Shown here: one piece after another, positions 44,437-53,802 of the stretch
Numbering within the stretch: the first letter of the stretch is position 1
Layout of the letters: each line of letters opens with the position of its first letter
Assembly (NCBI RefSeq): GCF_002217925.1
Contig: NZ_BCMF01000011.1
Span: 29,482-93,481, forward strand
Source: Secundilactobacillus mixtipabuli
GTDB lineage: Bacteria > Bacillota > Bacilli > Lactobacillales > Lactobacillaceae
Reading direction: 5' to 3'
DNA length: 64,000 nt
The notes under the pieces: model-generated
The model's database searches: none
The model's input: the letters and a program-made list of their open reading frames with translations, nothing else
What the model was told of the DNA's origin: nothing
Position numbers and translations under genes: made by a program

Positions 44437-44550
44437 AATGCCTTCAAGTTTTATCATGCATGATGGTTACCGTGACAGGCCACCTGCTTGTTTGCAGATT
44501 CTTAAAGTGATAACATATAGTCTCATGAATGAACGAAACGAGGGGTTTAA

Positions 44551-45819
44551 ATGAGTTATTCACAGCAAGCACTTGACCAGCTAGAACGTGGTCAACTTGA
44601 TGATTTTAAAAAAGCCTACGCTAGCGCCTTACGTCACGATGATGACGACACGCTCTATAGTTTAGCCGAGGAGCTGTATTCACTTGGCTTTTTGAACCAG
44701 TCGAGACGGATATACGAAAAGTTACTTAAAGCTTATCCCGAGGAAGATGATTTGCGGGTCAACTTAGCTGACGTATTAATTGATGATGATAAAAACGATG
44801 AAGCGCTGGCCCTGTTAAACGACGTGTCGGCCGATTCACCAGCGTACGTCCGGTCACTGATGGTGGCAGCTGATTTGTATCAGACCCAGGAACTTTTTGA
44901 AGTCAGTGAACAAAAGCTGCTGGAAGCTTTAAAGTTAGCGCCTGATGAGCCAGCCATTCAGTTTGCACTGGCCGAGCTGTATTTTGTGATGCGTGAATTT
45001 AAAAAAGCCATCCCACTATACCTTGATTTGATCAAACAGGGGATTCCTGAGTTTAGTGCCGTTAATTTGGTGGAACGAATCGGTGTCGCCTACGCCAATG
45101 CCGGTAGATTTGAGCAGGCAATCGGCTATTTGAAACAAATTCATTCGGGCGATATGACGCCTGACGTGAAGTTCGAAACGGCGTTTACCTACTTACAATT
45201 AAAGGACTACAAACCAGCTATTACGTTATTTGATGAATTAAAGGAAACTGATCCGCACTATACGAGTCTATATCCTTACCTCGGGCAAGCTTTGGTAGCT
45301 GAGAATCGGCTAGATGATGCCTTAAAGGTCTTACAGGAAGGATTGGGTGTTGACCAGTATAACGAGAAACTCTGGTCTTACGCGGCCGATATTGCCGCTA
45401 GGGTAGAGGATGAGTCATTGACTGAAACGTACCTGAAAAAGGGACACAGCCTTGATCCTGATGATTTAGATATCGTCATTAAGCTATCTAATCTTTACGT
45501 CAAGCAAAGCCGTTTCCAGGATAACGTGGACTTTTTGACTGATTATGTGGGCCAGGATAATCTGGACCCACAGTTGTACTGGAACTTGGCAACTTCGTAT
45601 GCGCGTTTAGAGAAGTATGATGAAGCGAACCGGTACTATCAAGCTGCCGCACCATACTTTATGGATCAGGCTGACTTCTTGAAGCCGGCGGTCTATTTCT
45701 TCCGTGAAATGGGTGAACGCGACCAAATGCTGAAAATGCTGCAAGCCTATGTGAAGGTTGTACCAGATGATGCTGAAATGGCTGAAATGCTGGCGAACGA
45801 AGAAGAGAATGATTTTTAG
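44551..45819 (+). CDS. TPR-repeat protein (YpiA-like)
   Basis: A 422-residue protein made of about ten tetratricopeptide repeats (for example SAVNLVERIGVAYANAGRFEQAIGYLKQI and SLYPYLGQALVAENRLDDALKVLQEGL). TPR proteins mediate protein-protein contacts; this one resembles Bacillus YpiA, encoded downstream of hup in many Firmicutes, whose function is not clear. It is acidic, has no signal peptide and should be cytoplasmic. The ATG has GAGGGG upstream. The following gap carries the repeat element at 45835. Confidence 0.85.
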   Translation: MSYSQQALDQLERGQLDDFKKAYASALRHDDDDTLYSLAEELYSLGFLNQSRRIYEKLLKAYPEEDDLRVNLADVLIDDDKNDEALALLNDVSADSPAYVRSLMVAADLYQTQELFEVSEQKLLEALKLAPDEPAIQFALAELYFVMREFKKAIPLYLDLIKQGIPEFSAVNLVERIGVAYANAGRFEQAIGYLKQIHSGDMTPDVKFETAFTYLQLKDYKPAITLFDELKETDPHYTSLYPYLGQALVAENRLDDALKVLQEGLGVDQYNEKLWSYAADIAARVEDESLTETYLKKGHSLDPDDLDIVIKLSNLYVKQSRFQDNVDFLTDYVGQDNLDPQLYWNLATSYARLEKYDEANRYYQAAAPYFMDQADFLKPAVYFFREMGERDQMLKMLQAYVKVVPDDAEMAEMLANEEENDF

Positions 45820-45834
45820 ATTGGACGATAAAAA

Positions 45835-46040
45835 GTAGTTGTGCCATAAGTCTAAATCGACAAGAATTTCATTTAATTTCTTGACGTACACGCCTTCTAT
45901 AATCACTACTTAAATCTAGCCTTAACCTGCTCTACAACTCAGGTTTCGGCCATATAACACAAACGACGCCATCCCGATAAAGCCCATCGGAATGACGTCG
46001 TTTGTGTTATATTCTGGAATCTAACGAGTTATGTCGCACT
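45835..46040. repeat. intergenic repeat element, copy B
   Basis: Second copy of the element at 36867-37080, about 10 bp shorter in the middle. Its hairpin (45952-46012) has ATATAACACAAACGACG paired with CGTCGTTTGTGTTATAT, differing from copy A in both arms. The ends (AAAAGTAGTTGTGCCATAA near 45831 and TTATGTCGCACTTTCTTTT near 46029) are imperfect inverted repeats of each other. It occupies most of the 325-bp gap before the LPXTG gene. Confidence 0.75.
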
Positions 46041-46144
46041 TTCTTTTTTGATAAACACCAAAAAAGTGTGTTGGTACGTGAGATTTGTGATAGGCTAATC
46101 ATGGGTTACAAGTTTTGAAAAATGGCGATTGGGGGAGTATGGAA

Positions 46145-47545
46145 ATGATGATTGAAAAGAAACATTATAAGATGTATAAGAGTGGACGCAATTGGCTGTT
46201 TGCTGCCATTACCGTTTTAACGATCGGTGCTAGTGGCCTGTTAGGGGTACAGGCTAGTGCCGAGACTCAGGCAGCTGCAACAACAACAACGACGCAAGCA
46301 GATCAGAGTTCACAAACAGGCTCGAGTTTAAGTGATAAAGCTGGTGACTCAACCGGATCAACGCCAGATAAATCGACTGGGGATGCAAGTACTGGTGCTA
46401 CTTCAGCGCTGCCACCAAAGAGTGACACTACAACTCAAAAAGTTGGCGTTCCAACGGCTGGGGTTACCCAGTGGGACAGCACTGCCAAAGTGACTTTGCC
46501 AGCAGCTACCACAACGACTGGTGATAACACCGCAAACATTAATCAAGATCAGAGTACACCAAAGACGAGCAATGCGACATTAGCGGTTAAGGATGCCAAC
46601 AGCTTTAATCTGGACTACACCATTACCAATCCAAGTAAAGACACCGCAACGAAGATCTTTTCGGATTTTCTGTTGCCAAAATTCTTTGACCATTCAACTA
46701 CTGCGCTAGTTCAAAATGATTTTGACATTCCTGCTTTGATTCAGAGCCAACCAAACTTGGAATTTACTTTTTCAGTCAATCCTGATGACCCTGGGAATTA
46801 TGATTCATATGATGCCATAAAGGCTGCAAATCCGGACTTTACGCCTAGTCAACTACTGGCCATTTACATTCAAAGTAGTGCGCTTGGCAAGGGTGAAAGT
46901 TATACATTGTCGGTGCCAATGACTATTGCGAACGCTGAAGAAGTCGCTAAAGCATCCACTGGCAATGACTTTCAGGCTGCTGTCTATAATTATAAACTCA
47001 ATAAGGCCGCCAATGGTTTTGATGTAACAGAGTCAAACCTGGACTTTACGGTAGCTGCTCCGAAGCCGGTAACACCAGTGCAACCCGTGCAACCAACTGG
47101 ACCACAGACCGTTTCTGGACCGACCACAGCACCTGCTACGCCATTAACAACACCGACGCAATTAGTTGGCACCGATGATGACGCGGCTAACACAGCTAAG
47201 ACGCCTGATGATCAGACGTCAAACAGCAGTGATCAAGGTGCGGCTGTTTCTGACCAAAAGGCTAGTGGCAATTCAGCTGCTGGCAACCAATCAGGCGACA
47301 CGGCTAATCAAGAATCGACCACTGGCAGTAACGTTAGTCAGGGTAGTGTGACAACCAGTCAAAATGCTGGGACGGCGGGTGCCAACGGGGCGGTAAAAGG
47401 TGCTACGCAGTCTGAGAACGCTCAGAGTACTAACCAACTGCCGCAAACCAGTGAATCGGCATCTCAGGCGAAGGCTGCAGCTAGTCTTGGTATCTTTGGC
47501 CTGTTGAGCATCTTGGGATTAGCCAAACGGCGTAAATTGAACTAA
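46145..47545 (+). CDS. LPXTG cell-wall anchored surface protein
   Basis: A 466-residue surface protein. N-terminus MMIEKKHYKMYKSGRNWLFAAI is a KxYKxGKxW-type signal, with cleavage probably near VQASAET. A Thr/Ser/Gln-rich stretch leads to a globular part of about 170 residues (NATLAVKDANSFNLDYTIT to LDFTVAAPKPV) that I cannot assign, then a second low-complexity stalk. It ends in the sortase motif LPQTS (residues 432-436), a hydrophobic helix and KRRKLN. The frame opens at TTG 46115, but GGGGGAG (46131-46137) points to ATG 46145 or 46148. A role in adhesion is likely but unproven. Confidence 0.85.
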   Translation: MMIEKKHYKMYKSGRNWLFAAITVLTIGASGLLGVQASAETQAAATTTTTQADQSSQTGSSLSDKAGDSTGSTPDKSTGDASTGATSALPPKSDTTTQKVGVPTAGVTQWDSTAKVTLPAATTTTGDNTANINQDQSTPKTSNATLAVKDANSFNLDYTITNPSKDTATKIFSDFLLPKFFDHSTTALVQNDFDIPALIQSQPNLEFTFSVNPDDPGNYDSYDAIKAANPDFTPSQLLAIYIQSSALGKGESYTLSVPMTIANAEEVAKASTGNDFQAAVYNYKLNKAANGFDVTESNLDFTVAAPKPVTPVQPVQPTGPQTVSGPTTAPATPLTTPTQLVGTDDDAANTAKTPDDQTSNSSDQGAAVSDQKASGNSAAGNQSGDTANQESTTGSNVSQGSVTTSQNAGTAGANGAVKGATQSENAQSTNQLPQTSESASQAKAAASLGIFGLLSILGLAKRRKLN

Positions 47546-47571
47546 TCGATATTTTGATTAACTAAAAGGGG

Positions 47572-47600
47572 AGCGTTGCGCGAATTGCGCAGCGCTTTTT
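47572..47600 (+). terminator. terminator of the LPXTG gene
   Basis: AGCGTTGCGC and GCGCAGCGCT (one mismatch) with a 5-nt loop and T5. Confidence 0.88.
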
Positions 47601-47671
47601 GTATCTCCTTAATAATGAGTTATTAATAAAAAGTTACTTTAACTTATTAAATAAAACAAAAAAACACGCCC

Positions 47672-48562
47672 CTAACGAGCGCGTTTAAAGAGGCCATGTG
47701 TTGGCCGTGAGTAGGTAAAGCCTTCACCGATGGCTTCATTCACGTCAAAAATGGTCATGAAGGCATTTTTATCCAAGTCGCTGACAATCATTTGCAGTTC
47801 ATGGAGTTCGCTAGGACTAACGACAACGTAAAGCATGGGGCGATCCTGATGTGAATAACCGCCTTCTCCGTGCAGAATGCTGACACCACGCTGCATAACG
47901 GTCATAATCTGATCAACGATTTCGCGCGACTTTGTGCTGACGATCAGGACACCCTTGGCTGCGTAAGTCCCGCTTAAAATAAAATTAACGAGGCGGGAGA
48001 AGACGTAGGAGTATAGAACCGTATAGGCGACATGCCGGATATCAATGTACACTAAGGAACAGAGCAAAACGACAATGTCTAGCCATAGCAGTGTTTGGCC
48101 CATGGGAATGCCACGGAAACGTTCGAAAATTCGGGCGATAATATCAGTCCCGCCAGTGGTACCGCCGAAACGATAGAGTAATCCGCTGCCGGCACCGCCA
48201 GTAATACCGGCTCCCATGGCAGCTAAGAACAGATCGTGGTGTAAATCAATGTTCAGCGGTACGCGTTGCCAAATCCACAGGAATGCTGAGAGCATAAAAG
48301 TCCCATACAGCGTATAGATGATGGCTCGGCGGCCTAAAAAGCGGTAGCCAAACAAAATCAAAGGAATGTTAATTAAAATGGTTGAGTAGGCGGGGTTAAA
48401 ATTGAACAGTCCCTTTAAAATCAGTGTCACACCGCTAATGCCGCCGTCTGCCAGTTGATTTGCAATGTTAAAAACGACAAGTGCAAAGGCGTAGGCTGCA
48501 CAGCCAACGGTAATCATGAGCAGATCCATGACCCGAATCTTTTCTTCAACGTTATTTGCCAA
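47672..48562 (-). CDS. YitT-family membrane protein
   Basis: A 296-residue YitT/DUF161 protein with about five transmembrane helices. It includes the motif FGGTTGGTDIIARIFERF and a C-terminal cytoplasmic DUF2179 domain (KGVLIVSTKSREIVDQIMTVMQRGVSILHGEGGYSHQDRPMLYVVV). Family members are abundant in Firmicutes but lack a clear function. Translation starts at TTG 48562, with GGGGGG 7 nt upstream. It is divergent from cca. Confidence 0.88.
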   Translation of the reverse strand: MANNVEEKIRVMDLLMITVGCAAYAFALVVFNIANQLADGGISGVTLILKGLFNFNPAYSTILINIPLILFGYRFLGRRAIIYTLYGTFMLSAFLWIWQRVPLNIDLHHDLFLAAMGAGITGGAGSGLLYRFGGTTGGTDIIARIFERFRGIPMGQTLLWLDIVVLLCSLVYIDIRHVAYTVLYSYVFSRLVNFILSGTYAAKGVLIVSTKSREIVDQIMTVMQRGVSILHGEGGYSHQDRPMLYVVVSPSELHELQMIVSDLDKNAFMTIFDVNEAIGEGFTYSRPTHGLFKRAR

Positions 48563-48620
48563 ACTGATCCCCCCAATAAGTGATTCATTGCCGATAAAGT
48601 GTTAACAATTTCTCATAATT

Positions 48621-48629
48621 ATCATAGCA
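48621..48629 (-). promoter_or_regulatory. possible promoter of the YitT gene
   Basis: On the minus strand TG-C-TATGAT, an extended -10; the -35 region is poor. Confidence 0.4.
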
Positions 48630-48647
48630 TATTAACTTCATGCGCGG

Positions 48648-48676
48648 TTGGTTATACCAAGGATATCTGGTAAAAT
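48648..48676 (+). promoter_or_regulatory. cca promoter
   Basis: TTGGTT (48648-48653), 17-bp spacer ending TG-G, TAAAAT (48671-48676). Good fit. Confidence 0.7.
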
Positions 48677-48731
48677 TAAATAGACTGAAAATAGAAGTTG
48701 ATGCATAACTCAGATAAAAGGGTCGATCAAA

Positions 48732-49946
48732 ATGAAAATTGAAACACTACCAGAAGAATTTATTAAGGCACAGCCAATCATCGATACGATTGAAGCTGCT
48801 GGCTACGAAGCCTATTACGTCGGTGGTTCTGTGCGTGACACCCTATTAGGCTTGCCGATTCATGACGTCGATATTGCCACAAGTGCTTATCCAGAAGAGG
48901 TTAAATCCTTGTTTAACCGCACAGTGGATACCGGAATTGAACACGGCACCGTCATGATTTTAGACCACGGTACCGGTTACGAAACGACGACTTTTAGAAC
49001 GGAATCTGGGTATCAGGATTATCGCCGGCCCGATTCAGTGAAGTTTGTTCGGTCGTTAAAAGAAGATTTGAACCGCCGAGATTTCACGATTAACGCCTTG
49101 GCATTGAAAACAGATGGCACAATCATCGATTATTTTGATGGCCTGACGGACTTGAAAAATCATCGGATTCGCGCGGTGGGGGATCCTGAAAAGCGGTTTA
49201 ATGAAGACGCACTGCGCATGATGCGGGCCGTTCGGTTTGCGAGTCAGCTGAACTTTAAGATTGATTCCGAAACCATTGCTGGAATTGAACACCACGGCAG
49301 TTTATTGACCAAAATAGCAGTGGAACGCATTCACGTCGAATTCGTTAAAATGCTGTTGGGCCAGTGGCCGGCCATGGGACTTGACGTCTTTATGGAGACG
49401 GGTTTATACCAATACTGTCCGGACTTTAAGGCTTATAGTGACCAGCTTGATCAGCTGCGAAACAAGTTAAAAAGTGGCTTGAGTAACGAGACGGCCGTGT
49501 GGAGTTTAATCGCTGCCACTTTTAATTTATCATGGCAACAGATCAATCAGTTGCTCAAACATTGGAAATCAGCAAATCAGCTCATCGAGGATGTCCAAAC
49601 AGCTACCAAAGCCGTTCAGGCGATTTCAACACAGTCTGTTGACGCTTGGGTGCTTTATCAGACTGGCAAGGAGCTGCTGGTCATCGCCAATGAAGTGGCT
49701 TACAAATTAGGTGAGTCATCATATGAAACGACCGCTTTAATTGCACAGTATGACGCCTTGCAGATTCACTCTAAAAAGGCTCTGGCTATTACTGGTCAAG
49801 ACCTGATGGCAGCTGGCGTCAAGCCCGGTCCACAACTAGGCCAAGCACTGAATTATCTGGAACGTCAGGTAGTTGACGGGCAATTAACCAATCAGAATCA
49901 AGTGCTGTTGAGCACAGCAATTAACTACTTAAACGAGAAAGCGTGA
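48732..49946 (+). CDS. cca: CCA tRNA nucleotidyltransferase
   Basis: It adds or repairs the CCA 3' end of tRNAs. The 404-residue class II enzyme shows the nucleotidyltransferase core YYVGGSVRDTLLGLPIHDVDIATSAYPEEV, then RRDFTINALALKTDG (motif C), EDALRMMRAVRFASQLNF (motif D/E) and a helical tail. The ATG has AAAGGG about 9 nt upstream. It overlaps nothing but is followed after 4 bp by the ABC-F gene, thus an operon with it and probably with thyA-folA. Confidence 0.95.
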   Translation: MKIETLPEEFIKAQPIIDTIEAAGYEAYYVGGSVRDTLLGLPIHDVDIATSAYPEEVKSLFNRTVDTGIEHGTVMILDHGTGYETTTFRTESGYQDYRRPDSVKFVRSLKEDLNRRDFTINALALKTDGTIIDYFDGLTDLKNHRIRAVGDPEKRFNEDALRMMRAVRFASQLNFKIDSETIAGIEHHGSLLTKIAVERIHVEFVKMLLGQWPAMGLDVFMETGLYQYCPDFKAYSDQLDQLRNKLKSGLSNETAVWSLIAATFNLSWQQINQLLKHWKSANQLIEDVQTATKAVQAISTQSVDAWVLYQTGKELLVIANEVAYKLGESSYETTALIAQYDALQIHSKKALAITGQDLMAAGVKPGPQLGQALNYLERQVVDGQLTNQNQVLLSTAINYLNEKA

Positions 49947-49950
49947 CCAA

Positions 49951-51834
49951 ATGCAAACATTAAGAGCAGAAGGGTTGACCCGGACTTATGGCGAAAAAAC
50001 GCTGTTTGATAAGGTTGATTTTATCATTAACGAAAATGATCGAATTGGATTGATTGGAACCAATGGTAGCGGTAAAACGAGCTTATTGGATACCTTAGCT
50101 GGGTTGGCACAATATACCGGCGATATCATTACGCCAAACGATTATGCCATTGCTTATTTAAAACAGGAACCAGAATTTGACGACCAGCAGACCATTATGG
50201 ATGCTATTTTTTCTGGCTCACAAAAAGTCTTCAAAATTATTCGGCGCTACGAGGATACGTTAGCTGCTTATAGTGAAGACCCAGAAAATCAAAAGAAACA
50301 GCAGCAGTATATGGATGCTGAAGCCCAAATGAATGAGGCTGACGCTTGGAATGCTGAAAGCGACGTTAAAACCATTTTGACACAGCTGCACATTACTGAT
50401 CTTAATCAGCAAATGGGGACTTTATCAGGTGGTCAGCGGAAACGGGTTGGCTTAGCCCAAGTTTTGATTCAGGCACCCGACTTGTTGCTGCTTGACGAAC
50501 CAACCAACCATTTGGACTTTGATTCAATTGACTGGCTTGAAAATTACTTGGCAAACTACAAGGGCGCTTTACTAGTTGTTACCCATGACCGTTATTTCTT
50601 GGATCAGGTTGCTAACCATATCTGGGAATTGTCCTTTGGAAGGCTCTTTCACTACGATGGTAATTACCAAGATTACGTGGGTCAAAAAGCGGAACGAGTT
50701 GAACAAGAAGCTAATGCCGATCACAAGCAGCAGCAACTTTATAAACAAGAATTAGCCTGGATGAAGGCGGGGGCTCATGCCCGTTCAACGAAGCAGCAGG
50801 CGCGGATCAACCGGTTCAATAAAATCAAGGAAAATATGGGTACAACGCCCACTGAACAAGATGTCTCTATCGATTTAGGTCAAACACGGTTAGGTAAGCA
50901 AGTAATCGAGCTTAAAGATGCGACTCTAAGATTAGATGATCACTTGATTCTAAAGGATTTCAATCTCTTGATTCAAGCGGGGGATCGTATCGGGATCTCC
51001 GGCGAAAATGGTGCCGGAAAATCAACGCTCCTAAACGTGATGGCGCAACGACTACCGCTTGATTCCGGTATCGTTACGGTGGGTGAAACAGTCAAAATGG
51101 CTTACTACACCCAACGCACGGAGCTGATTCCCGATGACAAACGGATCATTAACTACCTCAGTGAAGTTGGTAATAATGTCACCGATAAAAATGGTCATTC
51201 AATTTCCGTTTCTGAATTACTGGAGCAATTCCTGTTCCCACGATTCATGCACGGCACCCTGATTCGTAAATTATCCGGTGGTGAAAAGCGCCGGCTGTAC
51301 TTGCTGAAACTGTTGATGGAACAGCCCAACGTCCTTTTCTTGGATGAACCGACTAACGACTTAGATATTTCGACGCTAACGGTACTTGAAGATTACATTA
51401 ATCACTTTAATGGCACTGTCATTACCGTGTCCCATGACCGTTATTTCCTAGACAAAGTCGCTGATAAGTTGCTGATTTTTGATGGCAACGGTAAAATTGA
51501 GCGTTATAGTGGCTTATTTACTGACTTTTTGGCTGCTCAGAAGAAAACCCAGCCAAGTAGCAAAAAGACTGCACCTAAACCGGTATCGACACCATCAGCA
51601 CCAATTAAGCAGGAGAAAACCAAGCTGACCTACAAGGAACAGCTGGAGTGGGATGGTATCGAGGACGAAATCGATGCTTTGGAAAACAAAAAGGCTGATT
51701 TGCAGTCAAAAATGACCCAAAATGGCGATAATTATGATAAATTAGCTACATTACAAGCTGACTTCGAAGCAACGGACAAGAAGCTTGACGAAAAAATGGC
51801 CCGTTGGGATTATTTAAGTCAGTACGTTGAATAG
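49951..51834 (+). CDS. ABC-F family ATPase (Uup/YfmR-like)
   Basis: A 627-residue soluble protein with two ABC ATPase domains and no membrane segment. First: GTNGSGKTS, LSGGQRKRVGLAQ, LLLLDEPTNHLDF. Second: GENGAGKST, LSGGEKRRLYLLK, FLDEPTNDLDI. Between them lies the interdomain helical linker, and the C-terminus is a coiled coil (about 545-627, after a Pro/Ser/Lys linker) as in Uup and YfmR. ABC-F proteins of this type act on stalled ribosomes at difficult sequences such as polyproline. The start follows cca by 4 bp. Confidence 0.92.
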   Translation: MQTLRAEGLTRTYGEKTLFDKVDFIINENDRIGLIGTNGSGKTSLLDTLAGLAQYTGDIITPNDYAIAYLKQEPEFDDQQTIMDAIFSGSQKVFKIIRRYEDTLAAYSEDPENQKKQQQYMDAEAQMNEADAWNAESDVKTILTQLHITDLNQQMGTLSGGQRKRVGLAQVLIQAPDLLLLDEPTNHLDFDSIDWLENYLANYKGALLVVTHDRYFLDQVANHIWELSFGRLFHYDGNYQDYVGQKAERVEQEANADHKQQQLYKQELAWMKAGAHARSTKQQARINRFNKIKENMGTTPTEQDVSIDLGQTRLGKQVIELKDATLRLDDHLILKDFNLLIQAGDRIGISGENGAGKSTLLNVMAQRLPLDSGIVTVGETVKMAYYTQRTELIPDDKRIINYLSEVGNNVTDKNGHSISVSELLEQFLFPRFMHGTLIRKLSGGEKRRLYLLKLLMEQPNVLFLDEPTNDLDISTLTVLEDYINHFNGTVITVSHDRYFLDKVADKLLIFDGNGKIERYSGLFTDFLAAQKKTQPSSKKTAPKPVSTPSAPIKQEKTKLTYKEQLEWDGIEDEIDALENKKADLQSKMTQNGDNYDKLATLQADFEATDKKLDEKMARWDYLSQYVE

Positions 51835-51853
51835 GGATAGGAGAGAGTGATCA

Positions 51854-52804
51854 ATGTTAGAAGACGCATATTTAAACATGGAACGCTATGTTTTGGAAAA
51901 CGGTCATCGTAAATCCGACCGAACGGGAACGGGCACCATTAGTGTTTTTGGCTACCAAATGCGGTTTGATCTTAGTCAGGGATTCCCATTGCTGACGACC
52001 AAAAAAGTGCCCTTTGGCTTGATCAAAAGCGAATTACTCTGGTTCTTACACGGCGATACGAACATCCAGTTTTTACTCAAACACCACAATCACATTTGGG
52101 ATGAGTGGGCGTTTAAAAACTTTGTCGAATCATCGGACTACCATGGCCCAGACATGACTGATTTTGGTCGTCGCTCATTGGTAGACGATGCCTTTAACGA
52201 AACCTATAAGCAAGAAAAGGAAGCCTTCTGTCAGCGAATTGTTGCAGATGATGATTTTGCCGCCAAATACGGTTCCCTAGGGAACGTCTACGGTGCGCAG
52301 TGGCGGGCATGGCAGACGCGCAAGGGTGAGACAATCGACCAAATCAGTAACGTTTTGGACACTTTGCGGACCCATCCGGATTCACGGCGTATGATCGTTT
52401 CAGCCTGGAATCCGGAAGATGTTCCTGGCATGGCAATTCCACCTTGCCACACGATGTTCCAGTTCTACGTCAACGACGGTAAATTAAGCTGCCAGTTATA
52501 TCAGCGGTCTGCTGACATTTTCCTTGGCGTGCCATTCAACATTGCCAGCTATGCTTTACTGACGAATTTGATTGCCAAAGAAGTCGGCTTAGAACCTGGT
52601 GATTTTGTGCACACGTTTGGTGACGCACATATTTATAGCAATCATATTGAACAGGTAAAGACTCAGCTATCCAGAACGCCAGCTGCAGCACCTCAGCTGG
52701 TGCTGAACCCTGATAAATCCAGCATTTTTGATTACGGTATGGATGATATCAGTGTGACCAATTATCACCCGGCACCAGCTATTAAAGCACCGGTTGCAGT
52801 TTAG
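51854..52804 (+). CDS. thyA: thymidylate synthase
   Basis: ThyA makes dTMP from dUMP with methylenetetrahydrofolate. At 316 residues it has the roughly 50-residue insertion in the small domain ([20 protein letters not shown] and on) seen in the Lactobacillus casei enzyme. Catalytic Cys is in [36 protein letters not shown] and the dUMP-binding HIYSNHIEQ are present. AGGAGAG precedes the ATG. Coupled to folA, which regenerates its folate cofactor. Confidence 0.97.
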   Translation: MLEDAYLNMERYVLENGHRKSDRTGTGTISVFGYQMRFDLSQGFPLLTTKKVPFGLIKSELLWFLHGDTNIQFLLKHHNHIWDEWAFKNFVESSDYHGPDMTDFGRRSLVDDAFNETYKQEKEAFCQRIVADDDFAAKYGSLGNVYGAQWRAWQTRKGETIDQISNVLDTLRTHPDSRRMIVSAWNPEDVPGMAIPPCHTMFQFYVNDGKLSCQLYQRSADIFLGVPFNIASYALLTNLIAKEVGLEPGDFVHTFGDAHIYSNHIEQVKTQLSRTPAAAPQLVLNPDKSSIFDYGMDDISVTNYHPAPAIKAPVAV

Positions 52805-52814
52805 GGGTGATTTC

Positions 52815-53303
52815 ATGATATTTATCTGGGCAGAAGACCAGCAGCACGCGATTGGTCATAAAGGTCAGCTGCCATGGCATTTGCCAGCTGACATGGCTTT
52901 TTTTAAGCAAAATACCATTGGTAAGATGCTGATATCTGGCAGCCGAACATTTGCCAGCTACAAAAAGCCCTTACCGCATCGTAAAAACATTGTGTTAACG
53001 TCGCGCACTGCAACTGATTATCCTAGTGGCGTTGAAGTCCTGCACAGTGCTTCTGAAGTCGTTACTTATGAACAGGCGCATCCGGACGAGACGGTTATCA
53101 TTAGTGGTGGTGCACGCGTTTTTAAGAGCCTGTTGCCCTACGTTGATACCCTGTTACGCACTCGGGTGCTGCACAAATTTAAAGCAGATACTTACATGCC
53201 GGAGATTGATTACAGCCGATTTAAATTAGTTGAATCGACTGCCCACGAACCAGATGAGAAAAACCCGTATGGTCTGGTTTTTGAACGTTGGGAACGACGC
53301 TAA
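52815..53303 (+). CDS. folA: dihydrofolate reductase
   Basis: FolA reduces the dihydrofolate produced by ThyA. The 162-residue enzyme starts MIFIWAEDQQHAIGHKGQLPWHLPADMAFFK with the usual substrate loop, then NIVLTSR, ISGGARVFKSLLPYVDTLLRT, and the C-terminal strand NPYGLVFERWER. ATG 52815 has GGGGTGA 5 nt upstream; the earlier in-frame ATG (52794) lies within thyA and before that site. The carboxylate residue of the active site is the Asp in PADMAFF. Confidence 0.95.
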   Translation: MIFIWAEDQQHAIGHKGQLPWHLPADMAFFKQNTIGKMLISGSRTFASYKKPLPHRKNIVLTSRTATDYPSGVEVLHSASEVVTYEQAHPDETVIISGGARVFKSLLPYVDTLLRTRVLHKFKADTYMPEIDYSRFKLVESTAHEPDEKNPYGLVFERWERR

Positions 53304-53317
53304 ACTTAAAGACGAGT

Positions 53318-53364
53318 AAAAAATTGCTGATTAGAAACGATTCTTGTTCTAGTCAGCAATTTTT
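53318..53364 (+). terminator. folA terminator
   Basis: AAAAAATTGCTGA (53318-53330) and TCAGCAATTTTT (53353-53364), with further inner pairing (TTAGAA/TTCTAG). Confidence 0.88.
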
Positions 53365-53463
53365 GTATTCCGGGCCAGTGCTGGTCACTCATGTTCTTCT
53401 AATGATTCGATGTACAGTTTAATTTATGCAAAAGCGTTAATATTTTTTGTTTAAGCGTCATCC

Positions 53464-53495
53464 ACTTAAATTGCTGCTGTATCAGCAATTTGTGG
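53464..53495. promoter_or_regulatory. inverted repeat upstream of the liv promoter
   Basis: CCAC-tt-AAATTGCTG and CAGCAATTT-GTGG form a 13-bp inverted repeat with a 2-nt bulge, about 50 bp upstream of the liv -35. It has no T-run, so a protein-binding site is more likely than a terminator. The rest of 53365-53547 shows nothing else. Confidence 0.4.
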
Positions 53496-53547
53496 CCTGT
53501 TCAAACTAAATATCTTGAATTAAATGATTAGAAATTCAAATTTATTG

Positions 53548-53576
53548 TTGACGGATAGTGAGTTTTTGATTATAGT
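53548..53576 (+). promoter_or_regulatory. liv operon promoter
   Basis: TTGACG (53548-53553), exactly 17 bp, TATAGT (53571-53576). Transcription should begin near 53583, about 340 nt before livJ. Confidence 0.8.
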
Positions 53577-53623
53577 TAACACATTCACTAAGCAAAACAA
53601 ATTCTGACAGGAGGTTACATGAC

Positions 53624-53716
53624 ATGAAAAATTCAAACGTTCAACAACTTAATGTAACCTCTGCTCGTCAGAATTTAGTCTTATTATTAAAAACCAAGGA
53701 CGCAACTATGAGTTAG
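53624..53716 (+). CDS. leader peptide of the liv operon, 30 residues
   Basis: A short ORF, ATG 53624 to TAG 53716, with AGGAGG (53609-53614) 9 nt upstream. The peptide is MKNSNVQQLNVTSARQ followed by N-LVLLL-KTKDATMS. Codons 18-22 are TTA GTC TTA TTA TTA: four leucines and one valine in five codons. That composition, next to a terminator and upstream of branched-chain amino-acid transport genes, is what one expects of a ribosome-stalling attenuation peptide. Its ribosome site lies in one arm of hairpin H1. Confidence 0.75.
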   Translation: MKNSNVQQLNVTSARQNLVLLLKTKDATMS

Positions 53717-53802
53717 TAGCCAAGCTATTAACTAAATAAAGTTGAGCCCTTATTAGTGCGTTTTTAATGATGAGGGCTTAATGATTAATTTCTGACTTTA
53801 GA

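Noticed and set aside
45607..45906. 99-codon minus-strand ORF across the end of the TPR gene and repeat copy B
   Set aside because: Antisense to a clear TPR gene, no ribosome site, composition of a shadow frame.
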